Part shown: piece after piece, positions 1 through 11,699 of the stretch
Position numbering within the stretch: position 1 is the stretch's first letter
How the letters are laid out: every line of letters starts with the position of its first letter
Assembly (NCBI GenBank): GCA_002205965.3
Contig: NADL03000675.1
Span: 372,001-436,000 of the forward strand
Direction of reading: 5' to 3'
Source: Kappaphycus alvarezii
Lineage: Eukaryota > Rhodophyta > Florideophyceae > Gigartinales > Solieriaceae
DNA: 64,000 bases
The notes under the pieces: model-generated
Told to the model about the DNA's origin: nothing
The model's input: only the letters and a program-made list of their open reading frames with translations
The model's database searches: none
Made by a program: the position numbers and the translations under genes

Positions 1-91
1 CCCTCCTTCATTGAAGCGATGAAGAGAAAGAAACTTCAGTTATCCCGCCTTCAGCAGAAGTAGGCTAGTTCCTGTCCCTATCTCCTCCCTC

Positions 92-272
92 GGAGAATGG
101 AACCAGAAAGCTCATGCGCTGCTAGCTGAAGATGCACGCAACGTCGCTACGGGGCAATAGAGACCCACTGAAAGGTCAAATAGTTCTTGACACAACGTCA
201 TGCCGCCGCGGCAACAATGTCCAAAGCAGCGCGCGTGTTGGCCGTATTCAGGTAGTTCTATAGCAAGTCCAT
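92..272 (+). pseudogene. Unidentified repeated coding family, copy A (degenerate)
   Basis: Read on the + strand, two adjacent frames give fragments (DARNVATG, then FLTQRHAAAATMSKAARVL) that resemble the minus-strand copies near 0.9-1.1 kb and 2.4-2.6 kb. I do not recognise the family. It could be part of a transposon ORF or a dispersed host multigene family. The copy is short, interrupted and lacks any clear start. Homology to the sibling copies is by eye only. Confidence 0.4.
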
Positions 273-900
273 TGCTTTCTGCAATCCGCTAGTCTGTAGG
301 ATTCTACCCATGCATTACGTCCCTAAAGTAAATAGCGCCAATATTTTCATGCATTACTACCCCCAAGCCCCCCCCCAAAAAAGGATGTCGCTATGCCTTA
401 GTACGATACAGGCAGCAACTGAAGACTTAGTGTACTTTGTAAACTAAAGATTCAAAGACTTCTAATCTTCAAATGGAAAAGAAACCAATGAAGAAATTGC
501 ACGAGTGGTGTTGAAACATTTTTTGGTCCACTTTACTACAATGTAATGTGTAGATAAATCAGATTTAATTGCTGCAGCCACTTTGAGCTCAAAAAGGATC
601 AACATAATATGTCATAGAAAAAATTAGTACTTTAGTAATTCGGTGAAGTGTGTTCAAAAGGGCAAGAACCATCGAAATAAAGACAGAAAATCAAATACAT
701 AATAATAACAAGGGTTGAAGAAAATGTTCATTTATACTAACAAGTACATTTTACTACAGAACATAGTGCCAAATGACCGAAAAAATCCATTGAGCTTCAC
801 GTTGTCAAAAAAATCGGAGGCTCCAGATAAAATGATGTTGATCTGAGTAAAAAATTAGGGGAAAATGTGGGGTGATTTAATATTGAAAAATATGGTCGGT
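273..900. other. AT-rich stretch without recognisable gene
   Basis: I see no supported coding region, RNA gene or long repeat here. Homopolymer runs of C and A occur around 360-385. Confidence 0.5.
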
Positions 901-904
901 TGTG

Positions 905-1128
905 GCCCGAAATATCCTACAGGGTGCCCAGTAATACCTCTAAAATTTCCCTAGGAAGCCGGCTCAAGGCTCTCCAGCAGACAGGCTGCGTTGGACATTA
1001 CGGCCGCGGCAGCGTGCTTCTGAGTAAGTACCGTACGAACCTTACCATATGTCTCCATCGCTCTAACGGCTGCGTTCCACGCGACGTCCGTTAGCACTCT
1101 ATAGGCGCCCGGGTGCCACCCTCCGAGA
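905..1128 (-). pseudogene. Unidentified repeated coding family, copy B (degenerate)
   Basis: The DNA closely parallels 2400-2640 (same strand order, many shared blocks such as the segment reading GHPVGYFGP on the minus strand). Minus-strand translation contains LTDVAWNAAVRAMETYGKV and TQKHAAAAVMSNAACLLESL, matching copies A and C. There are at least two interruptions. The function is unknown. Confidence 0.5.
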
Positions 1129-1129
1129 G

Positions 1130-2185
1130 TAGATTAAAAAATTAGTGATCGGCGCCCATAATGATCTAAGATTGAAATTGATCTCAGTTAACACTTCTTT
1201 GTCCATGGTTTCTGAAATGTTCAACGTCCGATCGATTTGACATGTTTGACTCTTAATTGATATCTTCTAAGTATGCAGAAGTTGTGTTAGAAATGTGCAT
1301 TTAGCGAAAGGTATCAAGTTATTCTATTTAGAAAGGCTTTTTGATGAATGAAATGGACATTTAAATGATGTTCGTTCCAAAGGAAGAGGGATGTGGTTAA
1401 TGGAACACAATAATCAACAACTGCGTAACAGCTACAGAAAAGTCGATAATTATAATGCGTAGCCTATTTTTGAACTAAAATATAGGAATGAATTGTACAT
1501 GTTTCAATTTTGGTCAAGAGGACAGCACTTAAATCGTTAATGGTGAAGTATTGTTAGGGAAGCGAAAAGGATAGACAAAGCTTTAATGCCAATGCGATTA
1601 ATGGAGAGTAACCAAGATTCTATGCGGTCTAAGGTATAATTACAAAAAGCTTCGCTCTAATAATGATAACAAAAACTTGATAAAAATTCTTTAGAGGTCC
1701 TGCCGAGATGCTATTTGGTAAAAAATATTTCTGTGACTATACATATTTTCATGGGGGGGATTCTTCTTTTATGGATTAAGTAATTTATTATGGTAGCAAT
1801 TGGGCATCATTTGCTTTGAAAAGAAGTAAAAAATGCTTAATTAACAGCTTTTTAGATAATCTTTAGATTTGGTACTTTCAGTTACTCCTCTTCAAGCAAC
1901 TTTACAGAAGAAAGTACATATTTAATTCCTACGCAATGGATTAAGTGATCTGATAATGAACTCTATGTTTTATTCCTGTTCTACAAAAACATCATTCTAA
2001 CTACTGAAATGTTCCTGAAGTAACTGCAAGGTATCTGCAGTCCACATTTGGTTCAAAGCGCCAATGTATACCCTACGTAGGATCCTACTTTCTATTTACA
2101 ATTGAACCAAAATTTCCATTTAGTATTCTTTTCGAAGTCGTTTCGAATAAAGATATTTGAAATGGTGTCGAGTAAGATTGCTTCG
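1130..2185. other. AT-rich stretch without recognisable gene
   Basis: I found nothing supportable beyond the flanking repeat copies. Codon-like structure is absent in all frames. Confidence 0.5.
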
Positions 2186-2190
2186 ATTTA

Positions 2191-2631
2191 CTACAAGTGT
2201 GGATAAGTTTGGGAGTGTTGCAATCTTTTGTTCAAACCATGGTTCAGAGGGTCGCGAATTTGGGGTGTTTTTAAGCATGAAAATTGTGGCCAGTTGTTAC
2301 CTGCGGAATGTGATGGCATGGTACAGAACCTGCATTGGGCGGAAATGAGGGGCGATTTAATATTTGAAAGAGGAAGAAGTTTAATGCGTTCAGTATCTAC
2401 AGATATGGTCGGTTTTGGCCCGGAATATCCTACAGGATGACCAGCAGAACCTCTTAAATTTCTCCAAAACGCCGACTGAAGGCCGCCCAGCAGACAAACG
2501 GTGTCGAAAATTACGGCCGTGGCAGCGTGCCTCTGATTGAATACCGCATGGACATTACCATATGCCTCCACCGCCCTAACGGCCACATTCCGCGCGACGT
2601 CGGTCAGCACCTTATATGCGTCCGGGTTCAT
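2191..2631 (-). CDS. Unidentified repeated coding family, copy C (open, 146 codons)
   Basis: This is the longest open copy of the four-member family at the left end of the window. It begins MNPDAYKVLTDVARNVAVR and contains the shared core AVEAYGNV...QRHAATAV, then GHPVGYSGPKPT, which is also kept in copy B. The C-terminal third (after about residue 80) has no counterpart in the other copies that I can see and may be chance read-through. There are no signal peptide, membrane segments or catalytic motifs that I recognise. Nearby DNA is AT-rich and repeat-derived, so a transposon origin is as likely as a host gene. Confidence 0.4.
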   Translation of the reverse strand: MNPDAYKVLTDVARNVAVRAVEAYGNVHAVFNQRHAATAVIFDTVCLLGGLQSAFWRNLRGSAGHPVGYSGPKPTISVDTERIKLLPLSNIKSPLISAQCRFCTMPSHSAGNNWPQFSCLKTPQIRDPLNHGLNKRLQHSQTYPHL

Positions 2632-2649
2632 ACCTCCAAGAGTAGATAT

Positions 2650-4440
2650 AGCATATACGCTAGATTTTACTTCTCACAGAGGTTGAAATAGAAGACTCAT
2701 ACCTTCTATGCTTCCCAGAGACGTCCGCATTGAGGGTTGTGAGCGGATTAAACTTTGGGCCCTCCTGTGGGAGCGCGCAAGCGGGTTGACGAACGTCACG
2801 TCAAAAAATCCGTAACTCCACTGCTTCCGATCGCTCGGGTGTCAATGTACCTCGTTCGATGAAACAAAAATAATTCTGAATACTGACTTCCACCCATAGG
2901 TTTATAAGCCTAAGTATACTTAAGTTGGTGAAATAATCAAAAAAGCGCAGATAAACTTGTTTTAGCTCCATCATCTAAGTTTTTCTAGCACGTAGATACT
3001 TGAGATTAGGTTAATATGTTTTATAATTTTAATTGTGGGAAGCGTAATAGCACAAAGAAAGTATGTTTCGATGTAATTGTAGACATATTTCCATTGTTCA
3101 GCGGCCCCATAATATACAGTACCTGTCTACTCAGAGTTCCATTATTAAATACTTCAATAATTTGATTTGCAATTGAATCCGGGAAAAAAACTTCTGCGAG
3201 ACGCGCCAAAATAGATATGATTAATATCGTTTAAAAATTGTGACGGAAAGTGTAAGAAGCGTGCAATTGCGAGTCATTTTGTGGATAACTTGACTAATGT
3301 AAGAAAGTGGCCGCTTTATCCCCTCGCTGAGCTACTTGAGAGTTAGACGGCTTTTGTTGGTCATATCAGCTAAAAGAAATTTATATGCAACCATAATTAC
3401 TGCAATCATGTATGATACGTAGTACCTTAATTACTATTCTTGATTCGAGGTACATTTGCCGAGAGGCAGATCTAAGTAACTAAAATTGATGACTCAAAAG
3501 TATCCAGCTAACAAAAGACGCAACATACTGTACATGACAATTAGGCGAGAAATAATCTTGATTGGCTAGTCACCATCGGCTGCATGAGATGTACCGCGCT
3601 GAGGAAAATAATTTCAGCACCCTTCTGTACTCTACCAGGAAAGCGTCGCTGATACAGCCATACATATCCATGATCATGGGCTGAAGCGCAATACTACGTT
3701 TTTAGCAGAGGAACTGGTATTGTTTGGCCTTTTCTCCTTCCTTGAGGACAAGATGGGAACGAGAGAAACGTGATGGGGGCTATACTGACTATACCATACA
3801 GTTTCCTGTTTGCTGAAATTTTTAATATTGTACAATTGAAATGATATGCTTGGCAATACGGACACCTGAACTGCAACCCAGTCTGATGTAAATCCACTGA
3901 TGACACGTTATTTATGGTAAGCTTTGAGAATTTTTAGAGATCATTACTGGAAATTGCAATACAATCATAGGGGTATTCATCTGATCGGTCGATACACGCG
4001 GTGAGCGGTCTAAGGGAGCAAAATAAATTTCCATTGGAATAACATTGTCATTCGAGAATTTCAGAGATAGTTTAATGTATCCTACACAGCGAGGAGAGGG
4101 TTTTGGGAACACTCCGAAAGTGGTATGAAAAGTAGGATCCAGGAATCATATTTGTTACGCCCAGAATGGTAGTGACAACAATATTAACAATATTATACAA
4201 GCAAAGGCCTGATTTATTGAGCTGTATGGTTTTTTTAGATTGATCGATCAGGAGTCAAGCATTTTATGGTAACTTTCCTACTGATTGGTGACGTGTGGCA
4301 ATCCAGTACATTAGCTCAGTCAGTTTTTGATGGAAAAGAAGGGCTGTTCTTCCCCATAGTGTGAAGAGTATTTATCATCATTTCTTATATGTAAGTACTA
4401 GAGAGAAATGGGGGGGGGAGAAATGGAGATCTTTAATTTG
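2650..4440. other. Stretch without recognisable gene
   Basis: Only short, unsupported ORFs occur. I see no RNA gene, clear TIR pair or microsatellite worth naming. Confidence 0.45.
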
Positions 4441-4444
4441 ATTT

Positions 4445-5060
4445 TTAGTGGGCCTGCCAAACAGACTCAACCCAGCACCGGCTAAACCGATGCCCACGCC
4501 AACAGAAGGGAAGGAAGAAAATTCCACTACCGACACACCTGCGGGCCAAGGCGGTGGTAGCTTGAAAAACTCCCTGTGTAAGCGCGATGCTTACAGAAAG
4601 CAGCGACGACGTAGACATGTGCTCCCGGTTTGCGTCGTCGGACACAACCAGCAGAACCACGAGATCTAGGACCCCTCGCTTGCTGTCGAAAAGGACAGCC
4701 GGATTAAGTGCGGCAGGGTACTCTGAGCATTGCAGAACTTGATTCAGGTAGAGAGCCCTCCTTACACGTCATTCCCAGCTCGAGGACCCACGTGCGCTGG
4801 GGGCTCGGGAAGACAATCCACTTGAAAAGTACATGGCCATCGGAATTGCAGCGGAAGCCCAGTAAACGAAGAGCCGTCTGTAAGATGCATGACGGAACGA
4901 GCGTCCGGCGCCCGCGCCCATAGCAGCGCGGGCGCCGAGAGTGGCGGGATGAAGGTTGGAGAAAGCCAAGTGAAGCGGAGAGTGAGAGCAAAGAACAACT
5001 ACTGTGCGTACTATAACTGGGTTCACGATTTTTATTCAAAACTTTGTATGAAACATTCAT
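4445..5060. other. GC-rich island, possible gene fragment of uncertain strand
   Basis: About 600 bp are clearly richer in GC than the flanks and keep overlapping open frames on both strands. On the minus strand a hydrophobic segment (YWASAAIPMAMYF) could be membrane-spanning. On the + strand a polar Pro/Gly-rich frame is open at 4448-4669. No family is recognised, and I cannot choose the strand. It may be an exon of a decayed host gene or a captured fragment. Confidence 0.25.
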
Positions 5061-5540
5061 TTACTGAATCTATTTGAATAGGAATCATACTGCAGGTTGA
5101 AATTAAAAACACCCCGATGTATCTGTTCGTAGTAAAGATAGTGTGTCTTCCGAATGCTTTATATCTAGAGTGAATTGCAGAACATTTTACGCATTCTAGT
5201 ATCTAAACAAAATTAGATGAGAGATCATTGAATGGGATTATGCTTCATTCTAATGTTTACAAGCCGGTTTTGGATTTTTGAAAATCCTGAATCAGCAAAA
5301 TAACCTCAGAAACAGTTTTACAGTGGCCATTCAATCGTTTCAAACGAACTATTTTTTTCACTTATTTTTGAACTGTTGCTGAAGACTACACTGATAAACC
5401 TCCTCAACGATAATTGAGCATCTGCAGTCATATTCATCCAGCCTCTCGTAACTAAACTTCTTTCATTGTAAGGATTTATTCAATTTTACTGGAAAAGAAG
5501 AGCCTCGGTTGGCCTTTTTACTTCACTCGGGGCCAGGAAT

Positions 5541-5995
5541 TTAAATATCCGACCTAGAATCTTGAGCTTCTGTATGATTTGGATTTTTGTCAGAATCAGA
5601 AACTATAGATTCTTGACATGCATCCAAAACTTCAGTATTCTTTCCTACATCGGATTGTTCTTCCCAATTTTTTTGATGAGTAGAAAATGATTTTTCTCCG
5701 AAATACTCGTATTCAGATTGGTTCGCTCCAAACATATAATCAATATGCATTGACAACGTCATACGGTCTGATATCTGAAGAAAGTTTCCATACTCGTCGA
5801 GAAGAGGAAGTATACTTGAAAATACATCTGAAAGTTCCGACGCAAAGATGTGGCAACTTCTTTCAAGCCATTGATTCATCGTTACAAGCCCGCAATTGAC
5901 GCATTTATGTCTGTCCCAGATTCACTTTGTAGAAAAGAGTCACCTTCATCTTCTGCTTCTTGGGAGGGGTCCCGAGAGCTGGCTCTCGATGTCAT
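5541..5995 (-). CDS. Small orphan acidic protein, frame interrupted once
   Basis: The minus strand starts at an ATG at 5995 (MTSRASSRDPSQEAEDEG) and runs acidic and serine-rich for about 34 codons. One frame change near 5880 joins it to the open frame 5541-5879 (MNQWLERSCHIF...), which is again acidic and ends in SDSDKNPNHTE...SRSDI. The combined length is about 150 residues. Composition (D/E/S-rich, hydrophilic) is coherent across the join, which is the only reason to call it. No domain is recognised and nothing nearby suggests a role. Confidence 0.3.
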
Positions 5996-6205
5996 TAAAT
6001 AAAATAACTGCCCCTATTGTAAATATTTCGACTTCACTTAATAGGCAACGGATCGTAAAGAAAAGCGTCTCCGTAATTATAACAATGTAAAACGTACTGC
6101 TCAAGCTGTATGTTTATTTTATGGGGCCTCTTTCACTACATTATACTATTATATCCTGTTGTAGCTGAACAGTGCCTATTCCATGACGTTGAGGACCTCT
6201 GAGAT

Positions 6206-6345
6206 TTTCAAATTTTGCTATTGTACTGACAAATTCAAAATTTGTTATTATAGTACCAAAAAACATTAACTTTGCATGAATTATGATATCTACCAAATTC
6301 AAATTTTGTTATTGTACTGAAAAATCATTAATATTGCATGAATCA
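6206..6345. repeat. Imperfect tandem repeat, AT-rich unit
   Basis: Two imperfect copies of a roughly 50-bp unit are visible (about 6231-6286 and 6295-6345), each with an AAATTCAAA block, TTTGTTATT, and a CATTAA...TTGCATGAAT end. A partial first copy lies at 6206-6230. No coding capacity. Confidence 0.6.
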
Positions 6346-6959
6346 AGAGATATTTTGTACATATACGATTTGTAGTGCTTAAAGTTCCATTACTTCCGTA
6401 TCAGTGATCGAACGGGCCAGGAATATACATTCCTTCAGTACTTTATTCATAGTCTCTAGATCAATTAATATATAGCAGAGCCCTAATTCCGCCACATAAA
6501 AGCAGTAAAGAAGGTCTTATTAATATAGAGTAGTCTGCTATTTAATGTCAGTTCAAATTTATTTCCTACATGTCAATGAATTGGCGTTTATTTTTTTTCT
6601 TCTGAAGTTCAGTAAATATAATTTACAAGTTACAGACGCTAGTTATGAAACCTTTTTCCCACATACATATGTAGTGGGATTCATTTATAGTACCCTCTAC
6701 TTCATTTCTCTGCTAATTGACTTCTTCGGTTTATGACACACTAAACCAGACAGGCAATTCGGATTGTGAAATTATTCCCATCAAATAAATTGGGTATAGT
6801 ATAGTCTATCTACAAAAAGGGGGGACGTTTGGGTACTTAATTTCTTCAATGGATTCTTTTGTTATTTCTCGGGCAATTAACAGAGATCGGCCTACGCTTT
6901 TGTTGACGAAACAATAACGCACCCTCTGAAGGCTGGGAAAAGGCCACTCATAACACACA

Positions 6960-7090
6960 GCGGATACATGTGATAATTGCAGTAAAAGTACTCCGTTAGG
7001 TGTGACAGCTGCAGCTGGATTCCTTTGCATGAGGATTAATCTCACCCGACCATAGTTTTTCACAGCTTTCATAGCGAAGGGTATATCCAT
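6960..7090 (-). pseudogene. Unidentified repeated coding family, copy D (diverged)
   Basis: The minus-strand frame opens with MDIPFAMKAVKNYGRVRLI and continues MQRNPAAAVTPNGVLLLQL, which aligns with the core of copies A-C (AVEAYGNV, QRHAATAV, LL-rich helix). It is the most diverged copy. The open frame continues to 6806 without further similarity to the others. Function unknown. Confidence 0.35.
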
Positions 7091-8415
7091 ATCAGGTAGG
7101 ACATCTTAAACGTAAGTCTACATAACTTATTAAACTAAATCTATCATACATAATTTAAACTTCTATCCCAATGTTCTGTTTGGTTGCATTTATGTCTTTT
7201 TAATACTTAAGAAATACTTATAGAAGTGGTAATGGAGTCAAACGTGTCCCTAGATAATTTGAAATATGTACTGCATACATTTACAACGAAATTCAGCTGA
7301 CCGAAATCATACTTCTTCGTGTTGATCATTCTGCCCTGTCACCATCTTCTCAATACCTGGTCCGATAATAAAAGGCTAATTTTTTATAAATCTATTCATG
7401 TTACTAGCTTGTGATAACGCACTACTTGATCTCGATGGACAGTGGTAACTCTGTAATTGACTACTGTGCAATCCACAGTGTGAAATCTGGACAGGACTGC
7501 AACTCTTCGTGACTACTGTACTGTAGAGTACAGTAAGACTTAATATATATTTATTTCAAATTGGAAGTAGTTTACTGCCTGAGATGAGCATTGCACTACT
7601 GTACAATTCGGAAGTAGCCAATAGCTTTCCGTACGGATGCAACTGTTGTTATTTGTAGGGTAGAACACTTCATTGAACTCAAATACAACGAGTGTACCAG
7701 TAGAAACAATGGCTATAATATTTCATATGGTATGGTTACAGACTGCAGGACTATACTGTAATTTTTAGGTTAACACCGATCAAAGGAACTTGAGATGACA
7801 GGGTCGACCGCGTGGGGAGCTGTACAGTACACTGCTTGCATACGACAATTTCCCATTATATCGAAAGCAGATAAGACTATTGCCCTCACATAGGCAACAA
7901 TAAAACGGAAAATTGTAAATATAATTCCTGGAAAAGGAGGGATTTCCCGCCTTTTGGCTGACAATCCGTCATTTCTGACTGTACTGCATTGCAGTAAACT
8001 GATCTTTAGGCATGAGCAACAGTTGTCCAGAAAAATCCCTCCACCACACTGTCCTCACTCGGAATATATCGGTACCATTTTTCCTCTCCCACTATTGCTG
8101 CTTAATTTCTCCTCCCCGTCCCCAGGAAACTTCTTTGCAGAAACGCCCTTCAGAGGCTTCAATTTCTACTCATAACACCGAAAACTGAAGCAAGCGCCTT
8201 TGGCCACTCAAAGAGTTGCAAACTATCGTATTTATCCAAGCCTCGCACATTTCATTCCTTTAGTTCCGTGCACAAAGAATTTCTTTATCCGTTATTCTCA
8301 ACCCTATTCTCCGAAACGCCTTTCGGATCATCCTTCTACGTGATCTTTCCTGTTTCTGATTGTCGTTCTATACCTTCTTTACGCTTATCTCAGCCTTCTA
8401 CTTTCACTGATATCT
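7091..8415. other. Stretch without recognisable gene
   Basis: It holds a short ACTGTACTGTA cluster near 7511-7537. From about 8030 to 8415 the + strand becomes pyrimidine-rich, like a leader upstream of the open frame that starts at 8420. Nothing else is supportable. Confidence 0.4.
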
Positions 8416-8419
8416 CGCG

Positions 8420-9680
8420 ATGCCACTGAAGCGCAATAAATTGAGTCAAAACTGGCACGTAATACCAATGGACATAGAGGAAGATTCAGATTCAGAAGGA
8501 AATGAGATCCTGAGGAAAGTTATGATACGTAATCTCAATAAAGGTTGCGAGTGGAAAAACGGCGCAGTGATTCAAATGCTGCTGTGGGATCCAGTGCTGA
8601 ACACGCCAGATGGAAGCCCTCATAAATTAGGTCTTTCAAGAACGGTAACCGAAGGAATAATCCGAAGAAGGATATCGCCATGGGGCATGAAGAGAGAGTT
8701 GAGCTCAGCGAGGGAAAGTAAATCGTCAAGGGGTGTTCGGGAGAAATGAGATGGTTGATATCAGTGTTGAAACCGAGGATAAGGTCCCATCTGTGATGGC
8801 TAGGTCTCTCAGAAGAAAGGAGCGGGGCAAGGCGACGAAACTCGTTAAGAAAAGTACAGAGAACGTGATCGAAATAGACTATGACTTTGATGACTGCAAG
8901 AATAAGACCGAGAAATACGAACCAAATCGAATATTGCGGTTCTATACACTTGCGTGGACAGTAAGCGGTACTTCCTCAACATTTCAGAGTACGATTCTAT
9001 TTTGAAGAGCTCGAGTTATGCTCAATGAAGACTTTTTATGTTTCTCCTGTCAATTTCGCTAAGCAGTTTGGTCAATCAGAAGGAATTAATGGTTATTCTT
9101 GTTATGTCCGAATTCAGACCATATTTTGAGATTCATAACCCAAAATAGCTTGTTTGAGAGAGAAAAGGAAGAAAGGGAAGAAGATGGGAATTCAGCGTGG
9201 AATTCTAAATACGGAGACACTCTTTCTTCCTATTTTCGCGAGAAACAACTACTCTCTGGTGGTCATTCGGAATTTGAACTGCGTTATCCAATGCACCAAA
9301 GCTGGATACTGTAGCTGCGAAATTAGCTTATATCGAGCATATGATTTCTCGGTTGGAATCCTTACACCCAAAGCAGCGCGTATCCAATGGTATTGAGTTG
9401 TGGCTTCAGTACATTGCAGAAGATCTCTGATACTCAAATTCGCGAAACTTTGTAACCACCCACTTCGAGTACCTTAGAATCGGAGTATATTCGGCTCCAG
9501 GACATCAACAAAAATCAGTTCGGACCTTATGCAGCAATGTACGCCCTTATAGTCGCAGAAGGGAGAGCTGTTGTGAAGTGCAACTCGAACAATCGGACAC
9601 ACAGCTGCAAGTTTTCTGGAACAAGTTCTACGGCGGATGGAAATAATGAAGTAGAGAAACAGCGGAGAAGCGGTAGACAT
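8420..9680 (+). pseudogene. Ulp1/SENP-like cysteine protease remnant
   Basis: An ATG at 8420 opens an acidic N-terminus (IPMDIEEDSDSEGNE). Further on, several frames carry pieces that fit a C48 (Ulp1-type) peptidase: a segment around 8930-9000 ending STFQSTILF resembles the conserved FF...FY helix of the fold. At about 9213-9275 the fragment ETLFLPIFARNNYSLVVI fits the strand around the catalytic His (family pattern: F-I-P-I...HW). Ulp1-type proteases occur in host deSUMOylases and in several transposon classes. The copy is broken in several places, so function is unlikely. It is co-oriented with the helicase-like segment downstream; whether they formed one polyprotein or element is inference. 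Confidence 0.4.
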
Positions 9681-9689
9681 TAAGGCTGA

Positions 9690-11640
9690 TCAATATGGGG
9701 ACATTTTTCCGACTGGAACACATGGAAATGCGAAGGGTCAACTCGTCTGGGACCATACATTCTTGCTGATATGTTGAGGACAATAAATTGGAAGGTAGAC
9801 CTGTCTGGCATGAATGTAATGAAGGAAGGAGTGTCCCTTCAGTTTACGGATTTTGAACTTCGGGAACGGGTTGGAGAGACATGGAAGAACGATTCGGATT
9901 GTAATTCAAGAAAAGTGGGAAGATATAGCGATAAACAAGGATTAAGTGAGGAATTTTGCGTTGGGTGCCGTTCATCTGGCTGCGGGCATTTGCGTCCAAC
10001 TTACGGCGTTAGGGACTACAGCACCAATATTCGAAGCCATGCTCTGTTACCCTTTATCGGATTCCTTGTTTCATCACTCCGACTACTTGCTGGTTGCGAA
10101 CTCCATGCGTAATCCGGAGATTCTGGGGTTGAAAGATTCAGCTCTACTGGGTAAGGGCATCAAGAGGTTGTTTGCTATTTTCCCGCGATATTAAGGAAAC
10201 AGACAGAACCAAAGAAGGGATGTCATTCACACCCGAGGCACGCTTTTTTATGCAAATACTGTCTGTGCATGTTTCGGAGCTCTCTGATTATATCAAGATG
10301 CTACTGCCGGATAATTCAGGACTACAGGAACACATATCAGAAGAATCGATCCAAGCGACGGGTGTACAAGATCAACGCAAAAGCAGGTAGTCACTGCTAA
10401 CGAACAAGATCAAGGAAATGAAGATCATCAACAAACATTTTCAGAAACTCGGGTAGCGGACATTCGAAAGAGTTTGTAGTGTATCGATATTCAGGCGTGT
10501 GGAAATGCGGCAGATGGAATGCAGGAGTATAAGATGACGATGCAGAATATAGAGATCCCAGAAAGGACACCCGAACGCGTTTACTAAGGCATGCGCTCTT
10601 CTTTGAAAACAGCCGCCCAAGTTATGACCACTGCTGCAAAGGACATTGGAATGGAAGGAAGAAAAAAATGGAGAAAAATAGTCCCCAACTGACATCCGTA
10701 AAGGCTCCGGATGTTACCGAAAAAGATGCGTTCGTGGTACCGCAAGGATCTTGGTATAACATTCATTGCGCTATTATACTGCTACTGAAAGATCGACTCG
10801 GTAAATTCGTTCTGACTGAAGTTGAACAGGACCTTATCGTCCTTTACAGTAAGATTCACAAACTATTTGCAAAAAAAGTCCACTTTCAGTCCCCTTTACC
10901 ATAAATTACGCACAAGGACATAACAATAGCACCTTTAGTTGGTAGAACAAACCCTTTTTGTAGACCGCTACAGAACCTTTCGGTCCCAGGAAACCTCAGA
11001 TGTGGCAAATAAACAACTGGATTCGTCGCAACCCTCATCTCGGTTGCTCAAAACGCCAATGACTGCGAAAAAAGTATCTCTTCTGGTACAAAATTCGATT
11101 GTGAACCAACTTAAAGTGTTTATATCCTGAATATTCTATAATATGGTAAGGAAGAGGATGTGGTAATGTGGTGTATGTATTTCATTTTTAATTGTGCGAA
11201 CTTGTTTGGAAACCGTTATTTGGAGAGAATCGACAAGAAAAGGTCCTGAAGAACACTAGGGACACATTAAATGGTTTCATATATAATTTGATGAAAGAAA
11301 AAGTTTTACCTTGGATCTCAAAGGAAGCTTCTTGCTTGGCGACACTGAGAGCGATGCTTCTTCGAGAGATTTTTGCCATATAATGCATCGAATTTATGTC
11401 TGAAACTCTGATTGGCGCAGATTTCGGCGTATGAGATTAATTCATACGCTGACTACATTGGACCATTTGGTTATGACAAAGGTGGCAGCGTCCATAGTTT
11501 GAGGTGTGACGTTATCTCTTTGGATTTAGATTCGGAACACATCGAGCCGAAGTTATGGAAGCGTAAGGGCCCCACTGGATCGTCCATGAATATTGGACCG
11601 GTTGGTATGGGTAGTATTCTCGGTGAAGATGAATAAAGAA
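9690..11640 (+). other. Broken coding tract between protease-like and helicase-like segments
   Basis: This stretch keeps short + strand open frames of hydrophilic, helix-like composition (for example 10172-10390, 10668-10904, 11192-11383, 11412-11636) in changing registers, as expected for a decayed long ORF. No domain is recognised. It is probably the middle of the same ~4.8 kb coding unit as its neighbours. Confidence 0.35.
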
Positions 11641-11699
11641 AGAACAAGGCTTATCTGGTCAAGAATAGAGTGAAATTTATGGGTTTTCTGTCCACAAAG

